Shown: one piece after another, positions 53,078-61,303 of the stretch
Numbering within the stretch: position 1 is the first letter of the stretch
Layout: each line of letters opens with the position of its first letter
IMG/VR virus record: IMGVR_UViG_3300032236_001129
Location: 36,207-100,206 of that record
Length of the DNA stretch: 64,000 bases
From: a virus
Reading direction: 5' to 3' (one strand)
Program-made: the position numbers and the translations under genes
Notes under the pieces: model-generated
Seen by the model: only the letters and a program-made list of their open reading frames with translations
What the model was told of the DNA's origin: nothing
Databases searched by the model: none

Positions 53078-53665
53078 TTACGCAGTCCTAATCCCATAAA
53101 GAGCAAAATGAGTGTAAGCAGAAAATGTACCATTTTCCGGATACAATGTAATACTATTAATTTTATCTGTGTTATTTCTCCAATTACAATTAAGAATTTT
53201 TAAATAAGAAGAGGAGTTAACATTTCTGTCTCCACCAGAAAAAGAGCGAACAGTCTTATTTTTTGTAGTAGAGTTTGCATCAGCAATTTCTATAATTGAT
53301 GCGCTTGTATAAGATGCTGTGTTTGCACCACCAGTACCCCACAACCCCCAAGTTGAGCTTCCACCACTAGAACCAAATGCTACACCAGCTCCATCACCGT
53401 AGAGCTGTCCCCATGAGTAATTAGAAGCAGAATCACCATTAAAACGAAGGTAAAAACTATCGTTATTAAAAGAGTGTAGTGTGGTTGCACGAATTTGAAG
53501 ATTTGAATAGGTATCTGGAATACCTGTAAAAGTCACTGAGCTTTGGGAACTAGTAAGGCTGATTGTTGCTAATGCAAACATTCCACCCTGGATTGTAGTT
53601 TGATCCCAAACTTTATTGGTTTTGGAGCCGTATACCCCAGCACCATTAAATCTTTTAATAGACAC
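53078..53665 (-). CDS. Single-domain relative of the adhesins, 195 aa
   Basis: The product starts MSIKRFNGAGVYGSKTNKVW, then MFALATISLTSSQSSVTFTG, IPDTYSNLQIRATTLHSFNN and FYLRFNGDSASNYSWGQLYG, ending NGTFSAYTHFALYGIRTA. It consists of only the jelly-roll-like domain of the neighbouring glycine-rich proteins (SVTFTGIPxTYSxLQIR, RFNGDSxxNYSWxxLYGxG, xxFxLYGI). A tail attachment or alternative binding role is possible. Confidence 0.75.
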   Translation of the reverse strand: MSIKRFNGAGVYGSKTNKVWDQTTIQGGMFALATISLTSSQSSVTFTGIPDTYSNLQIRATTLHSFNNDSFYLRFNGDSASNYSWGQLYGDGAGVAFGSSGGSSTWGLWGTGGANTASYTSASIIEIADANSTTKNKTVRSFSGGDRNVNSSSYLKILNCNWRNNTDKINSITLYPENGTFSAYTHFALYGIRTA

Positions 53666-53687
53666 GAATGACTCCCCTTTGGGAAAA

Positions 53688-53924
53688 TTAGAGAACTAGA
53701 ACTGAGGCTTCGTCAGCTGTGAGAGGCTCACCAGCGACTAACTTAGCTTTTGCAGAAACCTTAAGCGCTGCAATACGTGCTTCTTCTGCTTCACGTACTG
53801 CCTGTGCTTCAGCAGCAGCTGCGGCATCCTGATCACGCTGTGCAATTTCTTGTGCTGTTAGGGGAACAATGCGCTGTTCTCCTGTTGTGCAGTCAACGAT
53901 AATCTTTGTAGGTGTATCGGACAT
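53688..53924 (-). CDS. Tail-fibre-associated small protein, 78 aa
   Basis: The product starts MSDTPTKIIVDCTTGEQRIV, then PLTAQEIAQRDQDAAAAAEA, followed by a helix QAVREAEEARIAALKVSAKA and KLVAGEPLTADEASVLVL. D(C/V)xTGExxxxPLTxxExAQxxxxxxxAxxxAxxxxAxxxAxxxxxxKL is a widespread small protein next to phage fibre genes, often suggested to assist fibre attachment or folding. It overlaps the next gene by one base. Function is inferred from context. Confidence 0.7.
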   Translation of the reverse strand: MSDTPTKIIVDCTTGEQRIVPLTAQEIAQRDQDAAAAAEAQAVREAEEARIAALKVSAKAKLVAGEPLTADEASVLVL

Positions 53925-54295
53925 TATTCAGTTACTTCCTTCCATGACTTAGAGGTTTCATCCCATGTGTAGCGCTTTCCTTCTACAGTGGGCATAGGAG
54001 TTGGTGCATCCCATGTGTAGGTATCTTTATTAAGAGTCCATGATGGGAAAGGCTTTGGAGCAATAAATGCGTCTAGAGCCGCATCGTACTTAAACCCAAT
54101 ACCCGCATAGTTACCACGAAATGGGTTACCACCTAAACGGTGTTCTCCAGCAAATGTGTTATACGAGGTCTTCTTCCAAGTACCACCCAAACCGAGTTCA
54201 TCGGCTAGGAATGCTTGACCGTCTTCTACCTCATCAGCTACGACAAGTACACGAGTGACAATGTTGTCACTATCAATTTCGGCCCAATGTGCCAT
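53924..54295 (-). CDS. Fibre-associated protein, MAHWAEI family, 123 aa
   Basis: The product starts MAHWAEIDSDNIVTRVLVVA, then DEVEDGQAFLADELGLGGTW and KKTSYNTFAGEHRLGGNPFR, GNYAGIGFKYDAALDAFIAP and KPFPSWTLNKDTYTWDAPTP. (A/F)AxxDxxNxVxxVxVVxNxxxxxGxxFLxxxLGxxGxWxxTSYNTxxGxHxxGGxPxRxNYAxxGxxYD is a very common small phage protein found beside fibres, including cyanophages. Likely a tail or fibre accessory. A gap of 52 bp upstream has an A/T-rich stretch with the ribosome site only. Confidence 0.85.
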   Translation of the reverse strand: MAHWAEIDSDNIVTRVLVVADEVEDGQAFLADELGLGGTWKKTSYNTFAGEHRLGGNPFRGNYAGIGFKYDAALDAFIAPKPFPSWTLNKDTYTWDAPTPMPTVEGKRYTWDETSKSWKEVTE

Positions 54296-54347
54296 ATGTT
54301 TTTCTCCTTGCTTGATTAGATAATAATAACATACCTAGTGGTATGGC

Positions 54348-55781
54348 TTATGCCTTATAACGAATAATAACTACTCCAGAGCCGCCATTGGCGCCCTTAG
54401 TAACTGGTGGGCTAACTCCATAAGACCCGCCGCCTCCACCACCTGTAGAAGCGGTACCAGCAATACCAGCACCGTTACCTCCACCATAACCAGCACCACC
54501 ACCGCCGTAGCCACCTTGTGAAGAAGCAACGTTAGAGGCACCGCCTCCGCCACCTGCAAAGTAGTAAGTTCCGCTTACATTTTGGCCTAAGCCAGTAGCA
54601 GCTCCCCATACAGTCCAAGTAGCAAGTCCGACGCCACCATCTCCACCCTTAGTATCTGTAGTAACACGACTTTGTCCAACTCCGCCTGCCCCACCACCAC
54701 CAGAGCCGTTACAGTTTGAAACTTGTGGTCCAATTGAGCCAGAAGCATTTCCGTAACCAGTTAAAGTTCCGTAAGAAGTCTGTGTTGCAGCAGCACCGCC
54801 AACTGTTCCGCCGTAACCTCCTGACATACAGCATCCGCCACCAGAACCACCTGTGTATCCAACATAGCCAAAACCGTTGTTGTTAGAAACACCTACGTCA
54901 AATCCAGCACCACCACCTCCACCAAGTGCTGTTGCGGTATTAAAGACTGAGTTACTTCCGCTGTTACCTGCTGAACCGTTTTGAAAGTTAGTTCCTGCTC
55001 CTCCAGCACCTACAGTTACTGTATATGAAGTTGTAGCACTTAACGCTGGAATAGTTCCTGCAAGAACACCTCCAGCACCGCCACCACCAGGCATAGGACC
55101 AGCATATGCAGATCCTCCTGCGCCACCACCAGCGACTACAAGAACATCTACGTTAGTAAGGTTAGAAGTAGGTACAAAAGAACCTGAAGAGATGAAAGAG
55201 TGATAAGTGTATGTGCCATCAAAAGCAATATTTCCACCAGATGCTCTAACAGAGTTTCCATAGGTCTTTACAAGGTTTTTAATTCCATAAACAGTAAAGG
55301 ATGAGTTTTGAAGAATAGTGTTTCCTGTATTAGATAAAAATGTAATAGAGGTAATAGGCGCAGTAGTAGTTGAAAGTCCTGATACCAAAGCAACATATCC
55401 TGCTCCGTTATTAGTAACTACAGAATCACCGTAAGCACTCTTTTGACCATATCCAGAATAGTTAGGTATATAAATCTCACCGCCACCAAAGCTATTAGCA
55501 ACAGATGCTGTATCTGTGCACCAGATAAGCTCTTGAATTGTAGCGCTTACGTAACCGGTAGTACTAGATCCGTTTCCGTACATACCTTTTTGAGAGTATC
55601 CAGTAGTAACTCCGTTATATTGAACCTGAAGAGTATCAGCACCAGCTGCTCGTCCAGTACGTGCGGTTACTTTTACAATTAAATCTGTGTATCCTTGAGG
55701 GATATTAGAGATAGTAACTGATGAGGTTCCACCAGAAGGCACCGTATAGGTTGCCAATTTTGTCATTGTCTCATTAGCCAT
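54348..55781 (-). CDS. Two-domain glycine-rich adhesin, 477 aa (paralogue 3)
   Basis: The N-terminal domain reads YTVPSGGTSSVTISNIPQGY, then TDLIVKVTARTGRAAGADTL and VQYNGVTTGYSQKGMYGNGS, ending SFTVYGIKNLVKT. The linker DGTYTYHSFISSGSFVPTSN leads to VDVLVVAGGGAGGSAYAGPM. It has an unusual double cysteine (GSGGGCCMSGGYGGT) and another cysteine (VSNCNGSGGGG) in the glycine-rich part, and ends GGSGVVIIRYKA. Disulphide or metal bridging at the tip is conceivable. Otherwise the organisation equals the other adhesins. Confidence 0.8.
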   Translation of the reverse strand: MANETMTKLATYTVPSGGTSSVTISNIPQGYTDLIVKVTARTGRAAGADTLQVQYNGVTTGYSQKGMYGNGSSTTGYVSATIQELIWCTDTASVANSFGGGEIYIPNYSGYGQKSAYGDSVVTNNGAGYVALVSGLSTTTAPITSITFLSNTGNTILQNSSFTVYGIKNLVKTYGNSVRASGGNIAFDGTYTYHSFISSGSFVPTSNLTNVDVLVVAGGGAGGSAYAGPMPGGGGAGGVLAGTIPALSATTSYTVTVGAGGAGTNFQNGSAGNSGSNSVFNTATALGGGGGAGFDVGVSNNNGFGYVGYTGGSGGGCCMSGGYGGTVGGAAATQTSYGTLTGYGNASGSIGPQVSNCNGSGGGGAGGVGQSRVTTDTKGGDGGVGLATWTVWGAATGLGQNVSGTYYFAGGGGGASNVASSQGGYGGGGAGYGGGNGAGIAGTASTGGGGGGSYGVSPPVTKGANGGSGVVIIRYKA

Positions 55782-57223
55782 TAGCGTGCGTACCTCACAA
55801 TCACAAGTCCAGATCCGCCCATCATTCCTCGGTTACCAGTATTACCACCATTAGTAGAGTATAGACCACCATCTACACCACCTCCACCACCACCGCCAGT
55901 GTTCATAGTTCCTGCATAAGGCGCAGATGAAACTCCTCCAGTAAGTACAGTTCCTCCACGTCCTCCGCCACCAAGGCCGCCAGCAGCAGTTGTAGTATCA
56001 CGAGAACCACCACCGCCACCTGCATAATAATAATGTCCACTAGAAAGTTGTCCAGTACCTGTAGCAGCTCCAATAACATCTAGTGCTGCAATAGTTGTAT
56101 AGGTTAGCCCTACACCACCAACACCACCAGCTGATTCAGTTGCAGAGCCACCAGCACCACCAGCGCCACCACCACCTGAAGAAGAGTAAGGTGACCCAGT
56201 ACCAGTTCTGGCACTGTTACCGCCAGCGTTTCCGTATCCTGTTGCTCCACCAGACGTTCCTTGGTTTGCTGCGCCTCCAACGTTTCCAGTGTTGTATCCA
56301 GCACCGCCACCAGAACCTCCGGAACTACCTGTCCCATTGTGTGACCCGTAACCTCCGCCATTAGCAGTGATTGTGTCAAATACAGAGTTACTTCCATTAA
56401 TACCAGAACTACCATCAGAATAACCACCAGGACCACCAGCACCTACAGTTACTGTGTACGTTGTAAATGCAGAAAGTGAGCGTCCGCTTTGCCAGCAAAG
56501 ACCACCAGCTCCACCACCACCACCAGCTGCGGAAGCACCTCCACCGCCACCTCCGATTACAAGTACATCCGCAGTAATTGCTCTGTTAGTTGTAAGAGTT
56601 CCGGTACCGTTAAATACGTGATAAACATAGCTAGCGTCATATGAAACAAATGTTCCCCCAGATGCCGCAGTATTTTTTGCGTTAACTGAACCAATACCAT
56701 AAAGAGAAAATGTAGTTCCTACACCAAAGTTAATAGACCCACTTGTTGTGGTCACTGTAACAGAAGTAATTGGGGCAGTAGAGGAGCCACCTGTACCTCT
56801 CCATAATCCAGCACAAAGGTTTGCACCTGGAAGGTTAGTAGAGTAGCTGTCATTAGTATTTGAACGAGCTAACACAGTTTTATACAAAGCACTGCTGCTA
56901 TAACTCATGATGTTTACTACAGCGTGATTTGCACCAAAAGTTGTTCCCCAAGAAGCGTCTGTGTATCCAATTGCAAGGTAAGAAAAATTACTACCACGTT
57001 CACCAATTGGAGTAGAAGTACTGCTAGTAGCAAGGTTTGTCCAAGAATAATTAGTTCCTGTATCACCATTAAAACGAAGAGCTGGAGTCCAGTTTGCTGT
57101 TGCAACAGCGCCATGCATTACTATTTGCAAATCAGTATATGACTGATCAATATTGCTAAATGTAACGCTTGTAGTTGTTGCGTTAGTTACAGTAAGTGTT
57201 TGTAGGGGTACAAGTGTGGCCAT
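55781..57223 (-). CDS. Two-domain glycine-rich adhesin, 480 aa (paralogue 4)
   Basis: The N-terminal domain reads TLTVTNATTTSVTFSNIDQS, then YTDLQIVMHGAVATANWTPA and LRFNGDTGTNYSWTNLATSS, ending TTFSLYGIGSVNAKN. The linker ASYVYHVFNGTGTLTTNRAI precedes DVLVIGGGGGGASAAGGGGG. The end is GGSGLVIVRYAR. It is the longest of the four and the first in transcription order after the single-domain relative at 57223. Stop and start are shared with both neighbours (TAATGG), so the paralogues are made together. Confidence 0.8.
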   Translation of the reverse strand: MATLVPLQTLTVTNATTTSVTFSNIDQSYTDLQIVMHGAVATANWTPALRFNGDTGTNYSWTNLATSSTSTPIGERGSNFSYLAIGYTDASWGTTFGANHAVVNIMSYSSSALYKTVLARSNTNDSYSTNLPGANLCAGLWRGTGGSSTAPITSVTVTTTSGSINFGVGTTFSLYGIGSVNAKNTAASGGTFVSYDASYVYHVFNGTGTLTTNRAITADVLVIGGGGGGASAAGGGGGAGGLCWQSGRSLSAFTTYTVTVGAGGPGGYSDGSSGINGSNSVFDTITANGGGYGSHNGTGSSGGSGGGAGYNTGNVGGAANQGTSGGATGYGNAGGNSARTGTGSPYSSSGGGGAGGAGGSATESAGGVGGVGLTYTTIAALDVIGAATGTGQLSSGHYYYAGGGGGSRDTTTAAGGLGGGGRGGTVLTGGVSSAPYAGTMNTGGGGGGGVDGGLYSTNGGNTGNRGMMGGSGLVIVRYAR

Positions 57224-57804
57224 TATTTAATCCCGTATAGTGTAAAAGTAGATCCTGCTTGCCAATAGTCACTACCATTACCAATATAAAGGTTAATAGT
57301 AGTAATTGCATTTGTGCTGTTGTATACCCCGCCCCATAATGCTACTTCATCAGTAGAACCATTAGTATTAGAGCCACTATATGACCGATAAATTTTACTT
57401 TTAGCAGTGCTTGTATAATCGTAGATATCAATGATACTTGCTGCTGGATATGTAGTGCTTGGGTTGTATGACCACATTGGTGTTGCGCTACTAGCACCTT
57501 GATAGTTAGATGCAGAAGCAGTACCGGTACTCCAAAAATGTTGGCTTGTATAACTTCCTGTGCTGTCATTATTAAAGTTAATTGACGGGTTTGTTGCGAC
57601 ATTGGCCATTGTTACAGCACGGAGTTGTAAATGTGTATAAGTTTGTGGTATGCCCGTAAAGTTTACGTACCAGTTATTAGATGCTGTAATAACTACAGAG
57701 CTAATTGCTTCCATAGCAGGAATGGAAGTAAGCTGGTCCCAAACAGTTTGCTGCTTGGGAAAACCAGCCTGAATGCTTTGTTTAGATAGACGACTAACTG
57801 ACAT
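57223..57804 (-). CDS. Single-domain relative of the adhesins, 193 aa
   Basis: The product starts MSVSRLSKQSIQAGFPKQQT, then VWDQLTSIPAMEAISSVVIT, NWYVNFTGIPQTYTHLQLRA and VTMANVATNPSINFNNDSTG, ending QAGSTFTLYGIK. It contains just the jelly-roll-like domain (VNFTGIPQTYTHLQLR, STFTLYGIK). The N-terminus (VWDQ) resembles that of the 195-aa relative (VWDQTTIQGG), so these two are closer to each other. Ribosome site GGGGGGACTGACTT lies upstream. Confidence 0.75.
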   Translation of the reverse strand: MSVSRLSKQSIQAGFPKQQTVWDQLTSIPAMEAISSVVITASNNWYVNFTGIPQTYTHLQLRAVTMANVATNPSINFNNDSTGSYTSQHFWSTGTASASNYQGASSATPMWSYNPSTTYPAASIIDIYDYTSTAKSKIYRSYSGSNTNGSTDEVALWGGVYNSTNAITTINLYIGNGSDYWQAGSTFTLYGIK

Positions 57805-57819
57805 AAGTCAGTCCCCCCT

Positions 57820-58191
57820 TTACGAGTTCTCAGCGCCGAATGCAGCGAATGAAAGTGTTGTAGCTGATGCGTTAATTGTAACGATATCGGTTGTTGCTAG
57901 GGTAATTCCAAGTGTTAGGGCGATTGTATCGTTAGCCGCAATTGGGGTTCCATAAGCAATATAGTGACGACTATCAGCTGTTGCACCTGCTGGGCGCACC
58001 AAGATATTAAAGGTAGCGGCAGTTGAAGCCTGGTTACAAATAGTAATTGTCGATACTACAGCAGAAAGGGTTCCTGATCCAGGTACTGTGTAGAGGTTAT
58101 AGTTAGTATTAGCTGCTGAAAGCTGTTGGGCTCCGTTACCGGTAGCACCTGCTGCTCCAGTCATTCCTAAGACTTTATATGCTGTTGCCAT
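57820..58191 (-). CDS. Small beta-rich virion protein, 123 aa
   Basis: The product starts MATAYKVLGMTGAAGATGNG, then NLYTVPGSGTLSAVVSTITI and CNQASTAATFNILVRPAGAT, followed by ALTLGITLATTDIVTINASA. LYTVPxGxxxVVSTIxxCNxxxxxxTFxIxVRPAG...Y and LTxGITLxxTDxVxVxAS is a common phage beta-sandwich decoration or fibre-tip protein. A possible promoter on its upstream side reads TGTTATACT on the minus strand (58212-58222). Confidence 0.75.
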   Translation of the reverse strand: MATAYKVLGMTGAAGATGNGAQQLSAANTNYNLYTVPGSGTLSAVVSTITICNQASTAATFNILVRPAGATADSRHYIAYGTPIAANDTIALTLGITLATTDIVTINASATTLSFAAFGAENS

Positions 58192-58237
58192 TCTTGGCCT
58201 TTCTTACGTGGTGGTAGGGTTTTAGTATAACAGAGGG

Positions 58238-58909
58238 TTAAGCACCCATGAGCATAAATACAGTGGGGGTAGCATCTGCAGCAGCAGAAGCCCACTGTAC
58301 GCCGGTTCCTGTAGAGGTCAATACCTGTCCTGAGGTACCTGCGGAGCTGTTAGCAGTCAGCGTTCCTGCCAAAGTTAGGTTAGTTGCTGTAGCTCCAGAA
58401 AAAGATGCTCCAGTGCTAAGTACCAAAGATCCGGTACCAGTAATAGTAGTAGCGCCGGTATAGTCTGCATCCCACGAAGCTGCGGTAGTACCACTATTAA
58501 GAATACAAGTAATCTGTACTGTGGTATTTGCCGGGATGCTTACTACTAGGTTACCTCCAGAGGAGTTAAATGTAAGAGTTCCTGTACTATTATTATTGAT
58601 GTAGAAAGATCCACCCAAGGTCATAGTACTTGCTACTGGCAAGACCACTGTCTGGTTAGCGCTTCCTGTAAAGAACTGAGCGTAAGCGCTGGATACTGTA
58701 AGAGTAGTTGTACCGCCTGCTGTAGCTGTAGTGGCATATCCAGCAGCACCGCTTGTTGTATACCCTAGGGATGTCCAGGCAGTAGTTCCATCACCAATCT
58801 TAATCTTAAGAGTATCGGTTTCAAAACCAATTTCTCCTGCAGATAGGGTTGGGTTAGCTGATGTCCACGCTGAGGCTGTACCACGGCGTACTTGAATCTT
58901 AACTGTCAT
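58238..58909 (-). CDS. Fibre protein with Mtd-N-type adaptor, 223 aa
   Basis: The first 50 residues, IQVRRGTASAWTSANPTLSA then GEIGFETDTLKIKIGDGTTA and WTSLGYT, match the N-terminal domain of Bordetella phage major tropism determinant-like proteins (IxxRRGTxxxWxxxNPxLxxGExGxExDTxxxKxGDGxTxWxxL). The rest is beta-rich (FYINNNSTGTLTFNSSGGNL). The C-terminus has SAGTSGQVLTSTGTGVQWAS, the same SAGTSGxxLTSxGxxxxWAS unit seen in the fibre at 33422. Such N-domains attach fibres to the tail. No reverse transcriptase or template repeat is visible. Confidence 0.85.
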   Translation of the reverse strand: MTVKIQVRRGTASAWTSANPTLSAGEIGFETDTLKIKIGDGTTAWTSLGYTTSGAAGYATTATAGGTTTLTVSSAYAQFFTGSANQTVVLPVASTMTLGGSFYINNNSTGTLTFNSSGGNLVVSIPANTTVQITCILNSGTTAASWDADYTGATTITGTGSLVLSTGASFSGATATNLTLAGTLTANSSAGTSGQVLTSTGTGVQWASAAADATPTVFMLMGA

Positions 58910-59184
58910 GGTGTCCCCAAATCAAGCGTGTCTGTCATGTACTTTGTAATATCTGCATCAAAAATTGTGTCATCTGCAGGCCCTCCACCATCAAATGGTG
59001 AATAAGATGCAATACTTGCACCGTCAGCAGAACCACCAGATCCCACCGCAGTCCAAACAGAACCTGTCCAAACATACACCGTGTTATTAGACGTATTAAG
59101 GTACAAGTCCCCAAGTTTAGATGTTGTTGGGGCAGAAGCAACCGCCAATAGGTTTAACGGTACTAAACGTGTTGTTACTGCCAC
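58906..59184 (-). CDS. Small fibre-associated protein, 92 aa
   Basis: The sequence has LNLLAVASAPTTSKLGDLYL, then NTSNNTVYVWTGSVWTAVGS and FDGGGPADDTIFDADITKYM. GDLYxNTxxNxVYxWTGxxWxxVGSGG is a common short fibre or adaptor motif, and the second part, DGGxPxx, is found in fibre shafts. It overlaps the Mtd-N-type gene by 4 bp. Likely forms part of the same spike. Confidence 0.7.
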   Translation of the reverse strand: MAVTTRLVPLNLLAVASAPTTSKLGDLYLNTSNNTVYVWTGSVWTAVGSGGSADGASIASYSPFDGGGPADDTIFDADITKYMTDTLDLGTP

Positions 59185-59196
59185 TGCCTACTCCTA

Positions 59197-60900
59197 CTAT
59201 CCTACGACTACGACTGTGTATGCTCCAGAAGAAACTGTTGAGGAAGATACCCAGCTAAGTGTAACAGTATTTGTATCTGTGCGTGTCACGTCAACTTCTA
59301 CAGGGGTATAGGTTGAAGAATCGTATACCTGTACGACCACTGCACGACTACCCAAGTTGTGCGTAATTGTCCAGGTTACAGAGCCACCAGATGGGCTTAA
59401 AGAGCCATTTGTAGTTGTGTACTTTTGTGGAAGTGGTGAGCCACTGTCTGAAAGGTTAGTGCGGGCACCTGATGCAGTTGTAGCACCGGTTCCACCATTG
59501 GTCACTGCTACAGAGCCTGTAAGTCCGATGGTTACTGTTCCACCCAAAGCCACTGGGCTACCAGAGACTGAGATGTTAGTACCAGCAGAAACAGTGATAG
59601 ATGAGTTAGCAAGCTGGGTATTTGAAATACCGCCTGCCTTTACATCCACTGCACCAGAGGTTACAGAGAAAGTAGAGCTAGAGAATGATGCAACACCCTT
59701 TGTAGAAGTTGTTGCGTCAGAGTGAGATGTAGTTGCTACCCCAGTTACACGACCATATGAATCAACAGATACTGCGCTAACAAAGCTGTTAGTGGCAGAA
59801 GGTGTTGTATTGGTTTGTGATACTGTAGCAAGATCAATATTATCTGCGTTAACTACGATGCGGCTTGAAGAAGCTGTAATAACGTCGATTGTGTTACCAG
59901 TCTTTGTAAGACCAGCACCTGCAATAAATGAACCAGCAGATGAGAAGAGTACCCATGTAAGGGCTGTTCCTGAAGAACCACCAATTGTGATTGGGTCGTT
60001 TGTTGTAAGAACCCAAGCTGTATCAGCCTGTGTGCTTCCTTCAGTTACCCAGACATATGCGCCTGCTGTAACTTCAGCATCAGCATCAAAGTCAGAGGCA
60101 CGATCCCAAACACCGTTTGCGCCACTGCCTACAGTGGTAACAACCCAGATACCATTTTGAGCACCAGATGATTGATCCTTAAGAAGGATACGATCACCGG
60201 ATGCAAGGTTGGTACCATCTAATGTGTTAGGTGCGCCTGTAATTTGGCCACGAGTAGAGGTTCCACCAGTAGCTGTGTATGTGATGCTAGATAGGTTTGC
60301 AGTAGAAGCAAAACGAACGCTCTGCTTTGCATCAAGGCCAGTACGAGAAGCGTCTACATAAGCTTTGGTTGCAGCATCTTGTGCGTTGACTGGATCTGCA
60401 AGTCCTGTAATATTTTGTGAGTTAAACGCAACGCTAGCTGTAGGAGCAGCAAGAGCGCTGATGTGAATACCTGAGTGATCGGTATCTGTGTGGCGGTGTA
60501 CGTGATCTGCACGAGCAACCTTGATGCTAGATCCACCAGCATTAGCTGATCCAAGGTTTGCGATATCAGAATCGCCACCACGTGGGTCTGATGTTACCCA
60601 ATCAGCTGAAGAAGATGTTCCCTTAGAAACATAAAGAATTAAATTAGTTGTATCAAAGTATGTTGATCCAACAGAGCTAGGGGTTGTCGCTGGTGCGCCA
60701 GAGCCACTCAGTGATCCACCTACGTATGCCCACGAAGTACCATCATAGATCTTCAGTACGTGAAGGGTCGTATCAAATACGATTTGACCGGCCACTGGTG
60801 AAGAGATCGCATTGATCGATGTAGTGGAAAGGTTTTGAATACGGGCATTCTGAAGCTCGAGTTGACTGAGGTCAATCGGGGTTAGAAATTTACGTGCCAT
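59197..60900 (-). CDS. Tail fibre / spike protein, 567 aa
   Basis: The product starts MARKFLTPIDLSQLELQNAR, a phage fibre N-terminus. GQIVFDTTLHVLKIYDGTSW and GSTYFDTTNLILYVSKGTSS are repeated adaptor units. Residues about 120-330 include ADHVHRHTDTDHSGIHISAL, DPVNAQDAATKAYVDASRTG and NGIWVVTTVGSGANGVWDRA, a T4/lambda-type side fibre segment. The C-terminus VTWTITHNLGSRAVVVQVYD and VTLSWVSSSTVSSGAYTVVV is a domain shared with the collagen-like gene 60911 (WxIxHNLGxxxxVxVxD). Host receptor contact is likely. Confidence 0.8.
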   Translation of the reverse strand: MARKFLTPIDLSQLELQNARIQNLSTTSINAISSPVAGQIVFDTTLHVLKIYDGTSWAYVGGSLSGSGAPATTPSSVGSTYFDTTNLILYVSKGTSSSADWVTSDPRGGDSDIANLGSANAGGSSIKVARADHVHRHTDTDHSGIHISALAAPTASVAFNSQNITGLADPVNAQDAATKAYVDASRTGLDAKQSVRFASTANLSSITYTATGGTSTRGQITGAPNTLDGTNLASGDRILLKDQSSGAQNGIWVVTTVGSGANGVWDRASDFDADAEVTAGAYVWVTEGSTQADTAWVLTTNDPITIGGSSGTALTWVLFSSAGSFIAGAGLTKTGNTIDVITASSSRIVVNADNIDLATVSQTNTTPSATNSFVSAVSVDSYGRVTGVATTSHSDATTSTKGVASFSSSTFSVTSGAVDVKAGGISNTQLANSSITVSAGTNISVSGSPVALGGTVTIGLTGSVAVTNGGTGATTASGARTNLSDSGSPLPQKYTTTNGSLSPSGGSVTWTITHNLGSRAVVVQVYDSSTYTPVEVDVTRTDTNTVTLSWVSSSTVSSGAYTVVVVG

Positions 60901-60910
60901 TAATTAACTC

Positions 60911-61303
60911 CTAAGATAAGTAGGCGTGACCTGAAAAAGCTGAGCTGAATGTTAACGTAAGGTTGTTCGTGTCTGTGTACCTAATCTCACCTTCGACAAT
61001 AGTACCAGCCGAATCTTGAACTGTCACGTTTGGCATGAAACCTAAATTATGATTAATAATCCAAGGATTATCAGGCATGCTTTGGGTCCAAGTGTAGGCC
61101 ACTGTTGGGCTAAATCCTGGGTCTCCCTTATCACCCTTTTCTCCCTTAGGTCCTTGTGGGCCAACAGAAGCGATGTTAGTGATATTAGGGCCTGGAGCTA
61201 CATAGGTAGGTTCCTGGGTAAGATCGATTACTACAGGGGTTTGTGGAACAATCTCAATAACCTGGGTGCAGGCTGTGCAAGTACAGTCTACGGAATGCGT
61301 CAT
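60911..61303 (-). CDS. Collagen-like fibre protein, 130 aa
   Basis: The N-terminus has CTCTACTQVIEIVP with three cysteines. Residues about 48-64 form five collagen triplets (GPQGPKGEKGDKGDPG). The C-terminus reads NPWIINHNLGFMPNVTVQDS then AGTIVEGEIRYTDTNNLTLT and FSSAFSGHAYLS, a beta-sandwich tip (WxixHNLGxxPxVxVxDSxGxxxxGxxxYxDxNxxxxxFSxaxxGxAYl) common in phage fibres. It starts at the stop of the structural gene upstream. Confidence 0.8.
   Translation of the reverse strand: MTHSVDCTCTACTQVIEIVPQTPVVIDLTQEPTYVAPGPNITNIASVGPQGPKGEKGDKGDPGFSPTVAYTWTQSMPDNPWIINHNLGFMPNVTVQDSAGTIVEGEIRYTDTNNLTLTFSSAFSGHAYLS

Noticed and set aside
50513-57142. Plus-strand His/Gln/Leu-rich frames (50513-50797, 56095-56364) and minus-strand Val/Leu frames within the adhesin genes
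   Set aside because: They follow from GGN-rich coding repeats read in other frames. The glycine frame has starts, ribosome sites and conserved ends; these do not.
58238-58909. Mtd-N domain taken as a sign of a diversity-generating retroelement
   Set aside because: No reverse transcriptase and no template/variable repeat pair was seen in the window; the N-domain alone is a common fibre adaptor.
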